NCBI GenBank assembly: GCA_032718475.1
Contig: JAUCBJ010001825.1
Span: forward strand, 1 to 64,000
Length of the DNA stretch: 64,000 nt
From: Nemertoderma westbladi
Taxonomy: Eukaryota > Xenacoelomorpha > Nemertodermatida > Nemertodermatidae
Reading direction: 5' to 3'
Shown: piece by piece, positions 44,506 to 53,580 of the stretch
Layout of the letters: every line of letters starts with the position of its first letter
How positions within the stretch are numbered: position 1 is the stretch's first letter
Position numbers and translations under genes: made by a program
Notes under the pieces: model-generated
What the model was told of the DNA's origin: nothing
The model's database searches: none
Seen by the model: the letters and a program-made list of their open reading frames with translations, nothing else

Positions 44506-45624
44506 CTAAGGTGCTCCCTCTAGAAGACAGCAATTCCCTACAGCCCTTCTGTAGGTTTTCCTGTCTTTGGCACCTATCTTGCCACCTATCCGCACTTCTA
44601 CCGATCGGACTCTTCCGTCCTCATCGGAGTAAGTGCCTACAACTCTCGCCAACCGCCACTGGTTGTTGATGATGGTATCATCCGTGAGGATCACGAGATC
44701 ACCCTCTTTCAGCTCTCTGTTCGTCTTCCTCCACTTACTTCTTCTGTGAAGCGTGGGTAGGTATTCCTCAACCCATCTCCTCCAATACTCTGCGCTTATC
44801 GCCTTAGCGACTTTCCAACTCTGGCGGGAGTGTATGTCATCTGGGTCTACACCCCGCATATCGATGGTCGCTGGCCTTTCCATTAGGAAATGGCTGGGCG
44901 TCAGCACGTCTAGTGACTCAGGGTCATCATTCTCTGGATATAGTGGTCTGCTATTAATGATACCCTCACACTTTGCAAGTACTGTCCTTAGCACGTCCTC
45001 CGTAACCATATGGGTGTTCATCAACTTCATCATCAGACGCTTCGAACTACCCACTAGTCTCTCGACGCATCCTAGGGTATGCGGTGCATACGGCGTCCTC
45101 CTCTCCCATTTTACTTGTCGTCGCCTCATGGCTGCCCTGACTTCCTCTCCTTCCAGGATATCCAAGGCCTCTGCCATCTCGTTCTCCGCCCCCATAAAGT
45201 TGGTCCCGTTGTCGGAGTATATTACTGCGATCGTCCCACCTTTGCGGTCTCTAAACCTCTCTAAGGCATTAATGAATGCCGATGCGGTTGCATCTTGGGC
45301 GAGTTCTATCCCTACCGCCCGCGTGTTATTACATACGAAGATAATACCGTAGCGTTTCTCCGTGTGCCGCATCACCTTGATCTTTATCGGCCCGAACATG
45401 TCCACACTGCAATGTGTAAATGGTGGGTCGTGCTGTCTTACCCTACTCGCCGGTAGTGGTGCCATCTCCTGTATGGCTCGCTCCTTCTTCGCTCGTCGGC
45501 AGGTCTGGCACTGCCCCACTACCGCCTTTACCTTCTTCCTCAACTGTTTGACCCAAAAGGTCCTCATTATCTCCGTGAGGGTTCGGTTGGTGCCCCTGTG
45601 CAATATCGACTTGTGGAGTCCCAA
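44506..45624 (-). CDS. integrase (BEL/Pao)
   Basis: The frame has 372 codons and is really the C-terminal part of pol. An HHCC zinc-binding domain is formed by H4, H9, C39 and C42. The catalytic D-D-E triad is D75 (SVDMFGP), D138 (YSDNGTNF) and E188 (LGCVERL), with the long D-E spacing usual in this group. A C-terminal DUF5641-like domain follows (LKEGDLVILTDD ... WRLARVV). The first residues of the zinc domain lie upstream of the ATG in the same frame. A single-base deficit in a run of C near 45647 puts this domain out of frame with RNase H. It inserts the element cDNA into host DNA. Confidence 0.93.
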   Translation of the reverse strand: MGLHKSILHRGTNRTLTEIMRTFWVKQLRKKVKAVVGQCQTCRRAKKERAIQEMAPLPASRVRQHDPPFTHCSVDMFGPIKIKVMRHTEKRYGIIFVCNNTRAVGIELAQDATASAFINALERFRDRKGGTIAVIYSDNGTNFMGAENEMAEALDILEGEEVRAAMRRRQVKWERRTPYAPHTLGCVERLVGSSKRLMMKLMNTHMVTEDVLRTVLAKCEGIINSRPLYPENDDPESLDVLTPSHFLMERPATIDMRGVDPDDIHSRQSWKVAKAISAEYWRRWVEEYLPTLHRRSKWRKTNRELKEGDLVILTDDTIINNQWRLARVVGTYSDEDGRVRSVEVRIGGKIGAKDRKTYRRAVGNCCLLEGAP

Positions 45625-45629
45625 ATAAT

Positions 45630-47483
45630 CTAGTGGACTATCGGCGATCCTGTGGGGATGATGATGGGCTTCGGTGGTACGACGATACTGTTGTTGTATC
45701 CCACCCTACAGTTCATTACTAGGATCCCGTCGTCATTAAGTTGTGGTGACAGCGTGATCAGCTCGCTATCCCGCCGGAGATGCTGTTGTTTACCGACGCG
45801 TTCCACCTCGTCGCCATAGTTCTTCCTTTGCTCGTAGCGGATGACTGCTTTGGCCGCTCCTTCCAGATCTATTGTCATTCTAATCTTCACGTCTTTGCCA
45901 ACTCCCCTGAGGAAATTCCCGAAGGCTCTCCAGTACGCCACTAATTTCTTGGTCTTGTACCAACTAGAACTGTAGCTAAGGAGTTTATCCGTCGGGTTAT
46001 CGCACAGTTCTCCTGGTTTTGGTTGCACGCCCCTAATCTCCCTCACCATCTGGGAGTATATCTCTTCTCCCTCTGAATCTCCCTCTTCTCCTTCTGACAC
46101 TACTTCTCCTGAGCCCGGGTCCACCTTTCTCATCGGCGGCCAGGCCTCCTTATCGCTCAGAAACTGTGGCCCGTGTTGCCACAATACTTCCTTCTTCAAG
46201 AAAGTGTGGCGTACTACGCCCCTCGATAACAAGTCCGCTGGGTTCTCGTCCGTTGGGCAGTAGTGCCACCTTTCCAGTTCTGTGGTCGCCCTTATTTCGT
46301 CCACTCTATTCGCGACGAATATAGGGTATCTCGTCCTTTCGTTATGTAGCCAACCAAGCACTACCATGGAATCCATCCAGTAGTGTGTCTCCACTATGTT
46401 GGGAATAGCATCCACTAGGTAGGCTGTAGCCCTAACTCCTAGTCTTGCAGCTGTCAATTCTAGTTTGGGAACTGATGCTGAATCTGGTGGCGTTGACTTC
46501 GCCTTGCTGAAGGCGAGTCTGGGCTTGTGAGCCCCCTCTCGTTGTACTAAATAGAGTGCAGCTCCGTATGCCTCTAACGACGCATCGGAGAACATGTGTA
46601 GGTCCCGACTCGTCATGTCCCCATCCGGGAAATACACTCGTGGCATGCTGTATGTTCCCATCTGCTCCAGGCTCTCTGTCCACTTATACCACTGCTTTCT
46701 AATCTCTTCCGGGACCTCTGCGTCCCACTCATCCTTTAGCTTGTATACTCTCTTGAGTATCTGTTTCCCCATGACTAGTAGTGGGGATGCTAGGCCTAGG
46801 GGATCGTATATCCTTGCTATGTACGACACATAGCCCCTCTTTGTGTGGATATCTGTGCCCTCCTGACTCAACTGGTACTTCAGTTCATCCATCTCTCTGT
46901 TCCACACGATTCCCAGTGCCTTCTGTTGAGACTCTATTCTCATGTTCGCCATGTCCTGCCCCTTGGCTGTTGTGGGATTATCCATGGTCGATCCTGGTCT
47001 CTCATCTTTTATCGCCTCGATAAATTCCTTCAAACTGGATTGGAATTTGGTTAGGTTGAAGCCGGATCCTTTAAGGATGTCGCTAACCTCGCGCCCTGTG
47101 TCCAGTAGCTCCTTAACCGTATTTCCAGACTCCATCCCGTCGTCTACGTAGAAGCTGCGTCGAATCATATCGACGGCTCTAATACTGTATTTATCTTCCT
47201 TTCCCTTTACTGTGTCTCTTACGGCCATAGTCGTCGTGAATGAAGACGACTTGGCTCCCATATTCTGTACTATCATCTTGTACATCGGTATTGTCGACGG
47301 TTCCACGTCACCATTGTACCACAAGAAGCGTTGACTGTCGCTATCCTCTTCCGTCACACGGACTTGGTTGAACATGCCTTCTATGTCACAGGTAAGGCGT
47401 GTTTCCCATTCCTGAATCTGAGTAGGACCTCTATCCCTGAGTTGTATATGTTGGGACCCTCTAGCAGATAGTCGTTTAGGCAT
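45630..47483 (-). CDS. reverse transcriptase palm/thumb and RNase H
   Basis: The real coding in this frame starts near 47400, where it takes over from the gag-protease frame; the ATG at 47483 is a track artefact. Palm block CDIEGMFNQVRV is followed by the catalytic YVDD (residues ~110-113). RNase H blocks are FSDASLEAYGAALY (~298), KLELTAARLG (~343), DSMVVLGWL (~370) and NPADLLSRG (~415), giving the D-E-D acidic residues. A linker follows before the integrase. The frame ends at 45630 after a one-base slip relative to integrase. It makes and processes element cDNA in cytoplasmic particles. Confidence 0.93.
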   Translation of the reverse strand: MPKRLSARGSQHIQLRDRGPTQIQEWETRLTCDIEGMFNQVRVTEEDSDSQRFLWYNGDVEPSTIPMYKMIVQNMGAKSSSFTTTMAVRDTVKGKEDKYSIRAVDMIRRSFYVDDGMESGNTVKELLDTGREVSDILKGSGFNLTKFQSSLKEFIEAIKDERPGSTMDNPTTAKGQDMANMRIESQQKALGIVWNREMDELKYQLSQEGTDIHTKRGYVSYIARIYDPLGLASPLLVMGKQILKRVYKLKDEWDAEVPEEIRKQWYKWTESLEQMGTYSMPRVYFPDGDMTSRDLHMFSDASLEAYGAALYLVQREGAHKPRLAFSKAKSTPPDSASVPKLELTAARLGVRATAYLVDAIPNIVETHYWMDSMVVLGWLHNERTRYPIFVANRVDEIRATTELERWHYCPTDENPADLLSRGVVRHTFLKKEVLWQHGPQFLSDKEAWPPMRKVDPGSGEVVSEGEEGDSEGEEIYSQMVREIRGVQPKPGELCDNPTDKLLSYSSSWYKTKKLVAYWRAFGNFLRGVGKDVKIRMTIDLEGAAKAVIRYEQRKNYGDEVERVGKQQHLRRDSELITLSPQLNDDGILVMNCRVGYNNSIVVPPKPIIIPTGSPIVH

Positions 47484-49909
47484 TTCCCGTCGGTCTTTGC
47501 CGATGCGTCCACTACCATCCGCAGTTTACCTTTCTTCGGATCTAAAGCCACGTGGAGTGGCAGGTAATATGTCCTGTCCGTGTTCGGTTCGTCGACCGGT
47601 AGCTCCACGGCCCATCCCTTCTCGACGTACTTTCTGATTGTCTTATGAATGTACTCATTCTTTTCGGGGCTCCGTTTTAACGTCTGTTTCAACTTACGAA
47701 GCCTCGTGAGTACCATTCCTTTATTATCGGGCAGTGGTAGCTTTGGTAGCTTCCATACCATTCCTATGGTATACCGCCCCTCGTCGCATCTCATAGACTC
47801 CTTTACGCTCTGCTGAGCCTGCTTGTCTTCCACCGAGGTCCCGACCCCGGTTTCCTTTAGTCCCTCAAAATCTTGCCTGAGCAGTCTCTTGAGCTGTTCC
47901 TCCGCTCTCTCATCCCCCATTTCTTGCATAGTTCCTGCGAACATGCATCCTGATGTCTCCGACATCCTAAATGGTATCTTACTCTTAATTGGGCCACTCA
48001 GCGCCCACCCGAACGGTGTCAATATCGCCACCGGGTCACACTGCCTGTCTTCGCCGAAGACCATTTGCATCCTTTCGTGGGCCGTCGGGCAGTCCATTCC
48101 TACTATGATGGATACCTTCCTAACGTCCACCTCTGGGATTGAGAAGTCGATATCATCCAGGAATTTATATTGTTCGACCTCGATGTTGGTTGGCCGCCTG
48201 GCATTGATATTTATTGACTCTATCACTTGGATGGGGTCGATGGTCGCCCCATAGTCGCATCCCGGTGCCACCGCTGCAATCGCGCACCGTCCGGTCCTCA
48301 TCTCCAGGACCTCATCTTTGTTAGAGATTGTTGTTACCGCCATTCTACTTGGCTTCGTTCTCAATCCTATCTCTTCGGCCACCCAATTTTCGATTAATGT
48401 GAAGGCAGCTCCACTATCAACCAGCATCAGTGTGGTCACTGATCGATTGCCTTCTCCAATCACTCGCACTGGTACTACCCCAAGTAGCACCGTTCCTCTC
48501 TTCTTCGCCCCTACTGTGCTCATTGCCATCGTTTGGCCTTTGCTTTGACCAAACTTGATTGGCGTCTCCTTGCATTGCCTAGCTCTATGTCCACTCATCA
48601 AACATCGCGAGCAGATCTCATTTCTTGCCGCGTATTCTACCTGATCTTCCCTGGGTAGCGCTTGCCAGTACCTCCAGTTCATGGTTTGATGAAGCGCATT
48701 TGTATGTAGCTGGCATTTGCTCTTTGGGTCGCAGCCGTCCTTGTACAGTGCATTGCGTATCGCAGTTGCATTTGTACCAAAGTCCCTACTATTCTTATTG
48801 TTTGGGTTCGGCCTACTGGGCGTACTGGGGTTATATTTATTTGTGTTGTTATTTTTCCCCTGTCCGCTCCATGATGTGGTCTTACCCCCGGCTACCTGTG
48901 GACTTGCAGTCCCCTGCGTCGCTGCGTATGGCAGTGATTGCCTGAGCTTTGGTAATGCGTTTGACGTGTTATGTTCTGGTTTCGGTCTATGGTAATCGGT
49001 TCTTGGTCCCTTTCCCAGGCTGTCCTCACTATAGACTGGGTCGGTTATTAATTCGGCTTCGTAGTTTAAGAAGCTCGACATTTCTTCTAAACCCGGTTCC
49101 GCACCCTTCCTATCTCGAGTGGAGAAAGTGTTTTTTCTCCACTTGTTGCGCAGCCACATCGGTAGCGCCTGCGCTATCGTGGTGATGTTGTTGGACGCGT
49201 TGAGTTCGTATGGCGAGTCTAGCATCTTTAGCACGATTAGCGCCTTTTCGACCTTGTTCGCGAACGTCTTAATGCTAACGGGATTATCCTGTAGGCCACC
49301 CGATGTTATGCCCCTCAGGGTTTGCTGGATGATCTTGGCCGGGTGCCCGTATTCCCTGTCCAGTGCCCGCCATGCCGTCGTGAAACCGCCCTCTATGCCC
49401 TGGTATTGCCTCACGATGTCGTATGCTGGGCCTCCTGTATATACTTGCAGATATTTTAGGCACTCCGCCTGCGTCAAGGTCTTTGTTAGTATTTCATTAC
49501 TATACATGCGCCAAAACTGCAGATATTCTTCCGGCCTACTCCCATCGAATTTAAACGGTTCCATGGGTGGTAACTCGATCCTAGTTTTTAACGCATCGAT
49601 CAACGTGGCCATCCCCATCGCCTGCGCTTCCAATGGGTTTGATGGATGTTGTATAGTTTCTCCTGTTGGGTGTGGTCCGTCCGTCCTATTTTCTACCTTC
49701 CTCTGGCTTGGGTATATCATTGGGGGTAGCGGCCCCCTCCATATTTCTGTGTTGCATGATCTATTTTCATCCAAGGGTCTCATTGTTCTTGCTCCTATCG
49801 GGGTATATTGTTGATATTGTGATGGGGGAATGTCACCCTGTCCCCCCCCCCCCCCCCCACCGGTATGTTTGGTACTGGGGTTGATGTTAATATATTGGGG
49901 CCCATGCAC
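47381..49909 (-). CDS. Gag (DUF1759), CCHC knuckle, aspartic protease and RT fingers
   Basis: 842 codons. Residues ~115-290 form the DUF1759 Gag domain of BEL/Pao elements (FKFDGSRPEEYLQFWRMY ... YLQVYTGGPA). At ~433-446 is one CCHC knuckle (CSRCLMSGHRARQC). At ~494-505 is the protease active site LVDSGAAFTLI, followed by the group-typical TPFGWALSGP stretch. The reverse transcriptase begins at ~775 (YYLPLHVALDP...RMVVDASAK). The frame ends by a slip at a run of A (47403-47405): the palm continues in the -1 frame. The N-terminal 30 residues translate a poly-G tract and are not informative. Confidence 0.92.
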   Translation of the reverse strand: MHGPQYININPSTKHTGGGGGGGQGDIPPSQYQQYTPIGARTMRPLDENRSCNTEIWRGPLPPMIYPSQRKVENRTDGPHPTGETIQHPSNPLEAQAMGMATLIDALKTRIELPPMEPFKFDGSRPEEYLQFWRMYSNEILTKTLTQAECLKYLQVYTGGPAYDIVRQYQGIEGGFTTAWRALDREYGHPAKIIQQTLRGITSGGLQDNPVSIKTFANKVEKALIVLKMLDSPYELNASNNITTIAQALPMWLRNKWRKNTFSTRDRKGAEPGLEEMSSFLNYEAELITDPVYSEDSLGKGPRTDYHRPKPEHNTSNALPKLRQSLPYAATQGTASPQVAGGKTTSWSGQGKNNNTNKYNPSTPSRPNPNNKNSRDFGTNATAIRNALYKDGCDPKSKCQLHTNALHQTMNWRYWQALPREDQVEYAARNEICSRCLMSGHRARQCKETPIKFGQSKGQTMAMSTVGAKKRGTVLLGVVPVRVIGEGNRSVTTLMLVDSGAAFTLIENWVAEEIGLRTKPSRMAVTTISNKDEVLEMRTGRCAIAAVAPGCDYGATIDPIQVIESININARRPTNIEVEQYKFLDDIDFSIPEVDVRKVSIIVGMDCPTAHERMQMVFGEDRQCDPVAILTPFGWALSGPIKSKIPFRMSETSGCMFAGTMQEMGDERAEEQLKRLLRQDFEGLKETGVGTSVEDKQAQQSVKESMRCDEGRYTIGMVWKLPKLPLPDNKGMVLTRLRKLKQTLKRSPEKNEYIHKTIRKYVEKGWAVELPVDEPNTDRTYYLPLHVALDPKKGKLRMVVDASAKTDGKCLNDYLLEGPNIYNSGIEVLLRFRNGKHALPVT

Positions 49910-50790
49910 CTATCCGCAATAATTCCCCCCTCCCCTGGGTATATGTTATGTCCTTGCATGCTGTAGTCATACTGCTGTACTGGTACCGGTATAGGCCTAT
50001 CAGCTTCTGGCCTACCTGCCGGTATGTACTCCGCGACTTCCGGGTTTAATCCTGTCGTCCGCGCTGTCCTATCGCCTACATTATTCCTGCCAGCATGGCC
50101 TATGGTATGTGCAGTAAGGCCTACAGTATGTCCCACAGTCTGTATGTGTCGCTCGGGATCGAAGTTTATTCTTCTCGAATAATCCTCCCCGCGGCTACCG
50201 TATTCTCGATCGGTAGCTATATCCCACCGGGAAGTTTCTCTTCGACCCCCTCCACTGCTCTCGTCCTCGTGCTGGTACATCGCATACCCCTCTATCGGCG
50301 CGTAGTGCGCCTCGTCAGGTCGCGCCTCTCCGGGGCGACGGCAATCTCCCGAAGTTCGACCCGACCGACTCTCCGTTCCCATCTCGACTATTGACGGCTC
50401 GCTATCCGTCCTCGCTCTCCTATCGTTCGCGGCGATACTTCTCCTACTATCTTCTCTTCTTCTCTTTCCAGTGCAGTATTCCCGCTCGTGAGATCTCTCG
50501 TTGATCTCCCGGTTAAACTCCACTGTTCTTCTTCCCTCTTCTGATCGGGCTCGACGCTTCGTCTGCCCTCTCGCGACGTCAACCTGCCTCTCTCTGCTCG
50601 ATCGCACGCCGCTGGGGATACTCGCAATCCCCCTATTACTCTCCGTCGCCGGGTGTTGCGGTTTACCTAGCTCAGCCCGCGCATTATCCGCCGACGCCTG
50701 TGGGACACTCTCTGCCCCCCCCCCTCTCGCTACTAATTTGTTGTGGTGGGGCACCCGTAGCCCCCCCCCCCCCCCCCCCGCCCGCCGCAT
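49795..50790 (-). CDS. disordered Arg-rich segment of the Gag region
   Basis: 331 codons rich in Arg, Glu, Ser and Gly with no recognisable fold, consistent with a nucleic-acid-binding linker. It begins inside an 18-base poly-G (50778-50761, coding strand) and ends just after a 17-base poly-G (49858-49842), both encoding poly-Gly. The frame switches to that of the DUF1759 protein at the second tract. I treat it as part of one long Gag rather than a separate gene. Confidence 0.6.
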   Translation of the reverse strand: MRRAGGGGGGLRVPHHNKLVARGGGAESVPQASADNARAELGKPQHPATESNRGIASIPSGVRSSRERQVDVARGQTKRRARSEEGRRTVEFNREINERSHEREYCTGKRRREDSRRSIAANDRRARTDSEPSIVEMGTESRSGRTSGDCRRPGEARPDEAHYAPIEGYAMYQHEDESSGGGRRETSRWDIATDREYGSRGEDYSRRINFDPERHIQTVGHTVGLTAHTIGHAGRNNVGDRTARTTGLNPEVAEYIPAGRPEADRPIPVPVQQYDYSMQGHNIYPGEGGIIADRCMGPNILTSTPVPNIPVGGGGGDRVTFPHHNINNIPR

Positions 50791-51125
50791 CTTACTTCAC
50801 TATCTCTTACTTCGCTACTATACCCCTCTCTAGCCGATACATCAACCCTACTGCGGCTGGGTCTATTCACCCCCGCCTCTCCCTCTGCTACTGTGTGGCC
50901 TACCAGGCCTACCTCGGGTTGGCTCAACCCCGCTACCTCCTGCCTACCAACTACGTGGCCTACCAGGCCGCCGTCGGGTTGGCTTAACCCCGCCACTTCC
51001 TGCCTACTAACTACGTGGCCTACCAGGCTGCCGTCGGGTTGGCTTAACCCCGCCACTTCCTGCCTACGAACTACGTGGCCTACCAGGCCCCTGTCTGCCA
51101 GGTTGTGTATGTCCGACACGTTCAC
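50733..51125 (-). CDS. Gag-region segment with 20-residue repeats
   Basis: 130 codons. The first half has about three and a half copies of a 20-residue repeat (GLVGHVV-RQEVAGLSQPDG), encoded by a 60-bp tandem repeat at about 50895-51100. It runs into the poly-G tract at 50778-50761, where the frame changes. No known domain. Confidence 0.5.
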   Translation of the reverse strand: MNVSDIHNLADRGLVGHVVRRQEVAGLSQPDGSLVGHVVSRQEVAGLSQPDGGLVGHVVGRQEVAGLSQPEVGLVGHTVAEGEAGVNRPSRSRVDVSAREGYSSEVRDSEVRCGGRGGGGGGYGCPTTTN

Positions 51126-51195
51126 ATTAATAGCACCACCGTGATTGTCGCCAATTTGGCCCTCTAGTTCACCTAAATTATTTTGTGCACCAAAA

Positions 51196-51552
51196 TTAGA
51201 AACAGACTACATTATTTGAATTATTTTGCAAATTCGGATTTGGATCATTATTTAAATTATTTGGATTAATTTGTAAATTCGAATTCGGATTATTATTTAA
51301 ATTATTTGGGTTATTTGTATTTAAGTTTAAATTACTACAACTAGGTAAAATATTTCCTGGAATAAAGGTTTGGTTAGAATTATCCAATACGGTACTATTA
51401 ATATTAACGTCGTCTACTGTAGTATTATTATTACCCCCCCCCGCCCGTACGGTCACACCAGTCTCGGGTTTGTCGTGCGGTTCCTGTAAGTGGGGTATTA
51501 ATAAATGTTTCCTCGACCCTTGGTTCCTCGAAAGCAGTCGAGCCAGCGTCAC
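51196..51552 (-). CDS. Asn-rich tail frame of the first Gag segment
   Basis: The frame overlaps the end of the coiled-coil frame and continues after a nine-base poly-G run (51442-51434) with an Asn/Pro/Leu-rich repeat. Either frame could follow the tract: without slippage the preceding frame stops immediately with TAA. Composition is low-complexity and no function can be given. Confidence 0.4.
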   Translation of the reverse strand: MTLARLLSRNQGSRKHLLIPHLQEPHDKPETGVTVRAGGGNNNTTVDDVNINSTVLDNSNQTFIPGNILPSCSNLNLNTNNPNNLNNNPNSNLQINPNNLNNDPNPNLQNNSNNVVCF

Positions 51553-52933
51553 TCTCTGACAACCCCATCTGCACCAGTTTCAGTTTGTGCTTCTGTCTGG
51601 TTTGGTACTGAATAAGCCCCCTCAGACGGGTATTTAAACCCTCCCTCACACGCTTCTCCTCTGCCATTCTCTCCTTATTCTCCCGCGCGCTCTGGTCGGC
51701 CAATTCCTTCTCTCTCGCAACTCTCTCCATTCGTCTCGCCTCCCTCGCCACCTCACGCTCTTTACTTTCCGCCTCACGCTCCTTACGTTCCGCCTCGCGC
51801 TCTTTACGTTCACTCTGCTCTCTCGCCTCACGCTCTTTACGTTCACTCTGCACTCTCGCTTCACGCTCTTTTCATTCACTCTGCTCTCTCGCTTCACGCT
51901 CCTCTTGTTCCTTCCTCCCTATTTCCTCGCACTCCCTAAAGCTTCTCGCGGCCTTCTCGGCCCTCTCTCCGGTCTCTCTAATCAGTTCCATTTCCTTCTC
52001 TAATAGCGCCCTCCCCTCCTCTAACTGTCTCTCTACTTCTCTCTGGTCTTGCGCCGCTAGATCGACTTGGTAAGCCAAATTTAATTCCATCACCCGTCTT
52101 TCTTTTGCGGAGGATGTAGCAGACTTATCGGTTGTGACGGATTCCCTCCGTCTTCCCGTCCTACTAACTTTCCCCCGCCTCCCGGAACTTCCTCCGACCG
52201 ACGAGACCGAATCTTCGGGGTTAACCTCGGATTCGCCCTCCTGCGGTCTCTTCCAACCCACTAATTTTACTCCCCGGGCATCGACTCAGTATGGCCGTAT
52301 GTACACTACACTAGCCTGCATACCCATACACTCCCATAGATCAGACAGTTCGCTTGCAACCCCTTTCGCTCTGTCCTCGGCTAGTTCTCTCTGCCCAAAG
52401 CACATTAGGTAGTTAAAATGTTCGTTCGACTCACCTAGTCGCCTTTTCAACTTCACCTGGTCTATCTTGGCCCCTCCTTTGGTCTCTTTAAGTAGTTTTC
52501 GGGTCGCGTTGTAGGCCCGCCGAAGTCGATCGCTGACCCCGACGTCCTCGTCGCCGATATCTCCTCTATCTCTCCGGGTCCGGCGTCGTACCGGCGGCCC
52601 CACCGTCGCCATTCCGGTGGGCCGTCCGTCGCCCTCGGCCTGTGGCTGGCCGGCGACATCGGCACGTCGACCGCCGTCGTGTGTCGACTCGTCTCTCTCT
52701 CCTCCCGACTCGTCTCTCCTTTCTCTCGACTCGTCTCTACTTTCTCTCGACTCGTCTCTTCTTTCTCTCGACTCACCTTCTGGTTCCAGACGGCCCTCCT
52801 CATCCTGAATTGCCGGATCGCCCGTTACCGATGGGTCCGGCGTCGTGGGTCTATACCGTCTGGTCGCGGCCTCGCGGATCGTTAGGTCTCCGTCCAGGGT
52901 CCGCGGCGGTGTTGTTTCTCCCATTTGACTCAT
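51431..52933 (-). CDS. N-terminal Gag-like coiled-coil protein interrupted by two in-frame TGA codons
   Basis: A single frame starts at the ATG at 52933 and is broken by TGA at 52288-52286 and 51874-51872. The first part has SRERRDE repeats and a helical block (YNATRKLLKE...KRRLGESNEHFNYL) that resembles the N-terminal helical region of Pao-type Gag. The second and third parts are a long charged coiled coil with KEREA/REQSER repeats. It ends in poly-Gly at 51431. It is the first coding region after the leader, as expected of Gag. The second TGA falls in a repeat where sister copies have CGT-AAA. Confidence 0.6.
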
Positions 52934-53013
52934 CTTACTGGTAGCTGGCAGTCAGTTTGGGCTGTTGGTCTTTAATTACTGTTTAACTAGGGCAGCAGTT
53001 TGGGTTTAATTAC
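52934..53013 (-). promoter_or_regulatory. leader between 5' LTR and first frame (primer-binding region)
   Basis: 80 bases on the coding strand beginning gtaattaaacccaaactg after the LTR. The tRNA primer-binding site should be here, but I do not recognise a match to a particular tRNA 3' end. Confidence 0.4.
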
Positions 53014-53580
53014 TGTGACGGGATCCACGGAGGATCCCGGTTTATCCGGTTTTCAATCTACGCGTCCCCGCCGTGTGTGAAAGGTAAAAGAGTTTATTGA
53101 TCGTCGTATATAGTTCTCCGGGTATAATAGTATAAGATGAAATATAAATGACACAGAATATAGGATATAATGTTGATAGTAAACGGAAGACGGGTGACGG
53201 TAATTAAAGTCCCGGTACTTCCCTAGCTAAACTAACCTAACTATGCACTGACTAAATGACACACTGACTAGATGATTCGCTGTACTGATAATATATATTG
53301 CACGGTTGGCCGTTGTTACATTACTCAGCCGGTGCCTTCCCCCCATTGGCTAATAACCCTGTTGTCGCCCTTTGCCTCCCTTGGAGTGTTTCCCCTCACT
53401 CCTGTTACTCTCTCTCTCTCTCAGGGGTGTAACCCCTGACCCCTATTGTGTGTGTGTGTGTGTGCTTTCTCCTTCCCACTTTGTTGGGGTGACACGAGGT
53501 TGATTGCTCACCCTCGTGTCCCCCAATATTGCTTAACGGCTCACTTTATGGGGTGGTTAGCGGAATTGAATAAGCTAACA
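53014..53580 (-). repeat. 5' LTR
   Basis: Collinear with 39558-40124 apart from three substitutions. On the coding strand a TATA-like aatatatatta lies near 53299-53289 and AATAAA at 53098-53093, in the order expected of U3-R-U5 for a minus-strand element. Confidence 0.97.

Larger units (their letters stand above)
39558..53580 (-). mobile_element. BEL/Pao LTR retrotransposon, 14.0 kb
   Basis: Two 567-bp LTRs (TG...CA) bound the element, and GCCCC flanks it on both sides (39553-39557 and 53581-53585), the 5-bp duplication typical of the group. Minus-strand order is 5' LTR, Gag-like reading frames, gag-protease, reverse transcriptase/RNase H, integrase, spacer with tandem repeat, exonuclease plus zinc-knuckle region, polypurine tract, 3' LTR. 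A normal BEL/Pao element is 6-8 kb, so this one is about twice as long, mainly because of the long 5' Gag region and the 3' cargo. The LTRs differ at three bases, implying recent insertion. The frames are nevertheless broken at several points. Confidence 0.96.

Noticed and set aside
39558-53580. Env-like gene as the explanation of the 3' extra coding region
   Set aside because: No signal peptide, membrane helix or glycosylated ectodomain is visible. The residues instead match a DEDD nuclease and CCHC knuckles.
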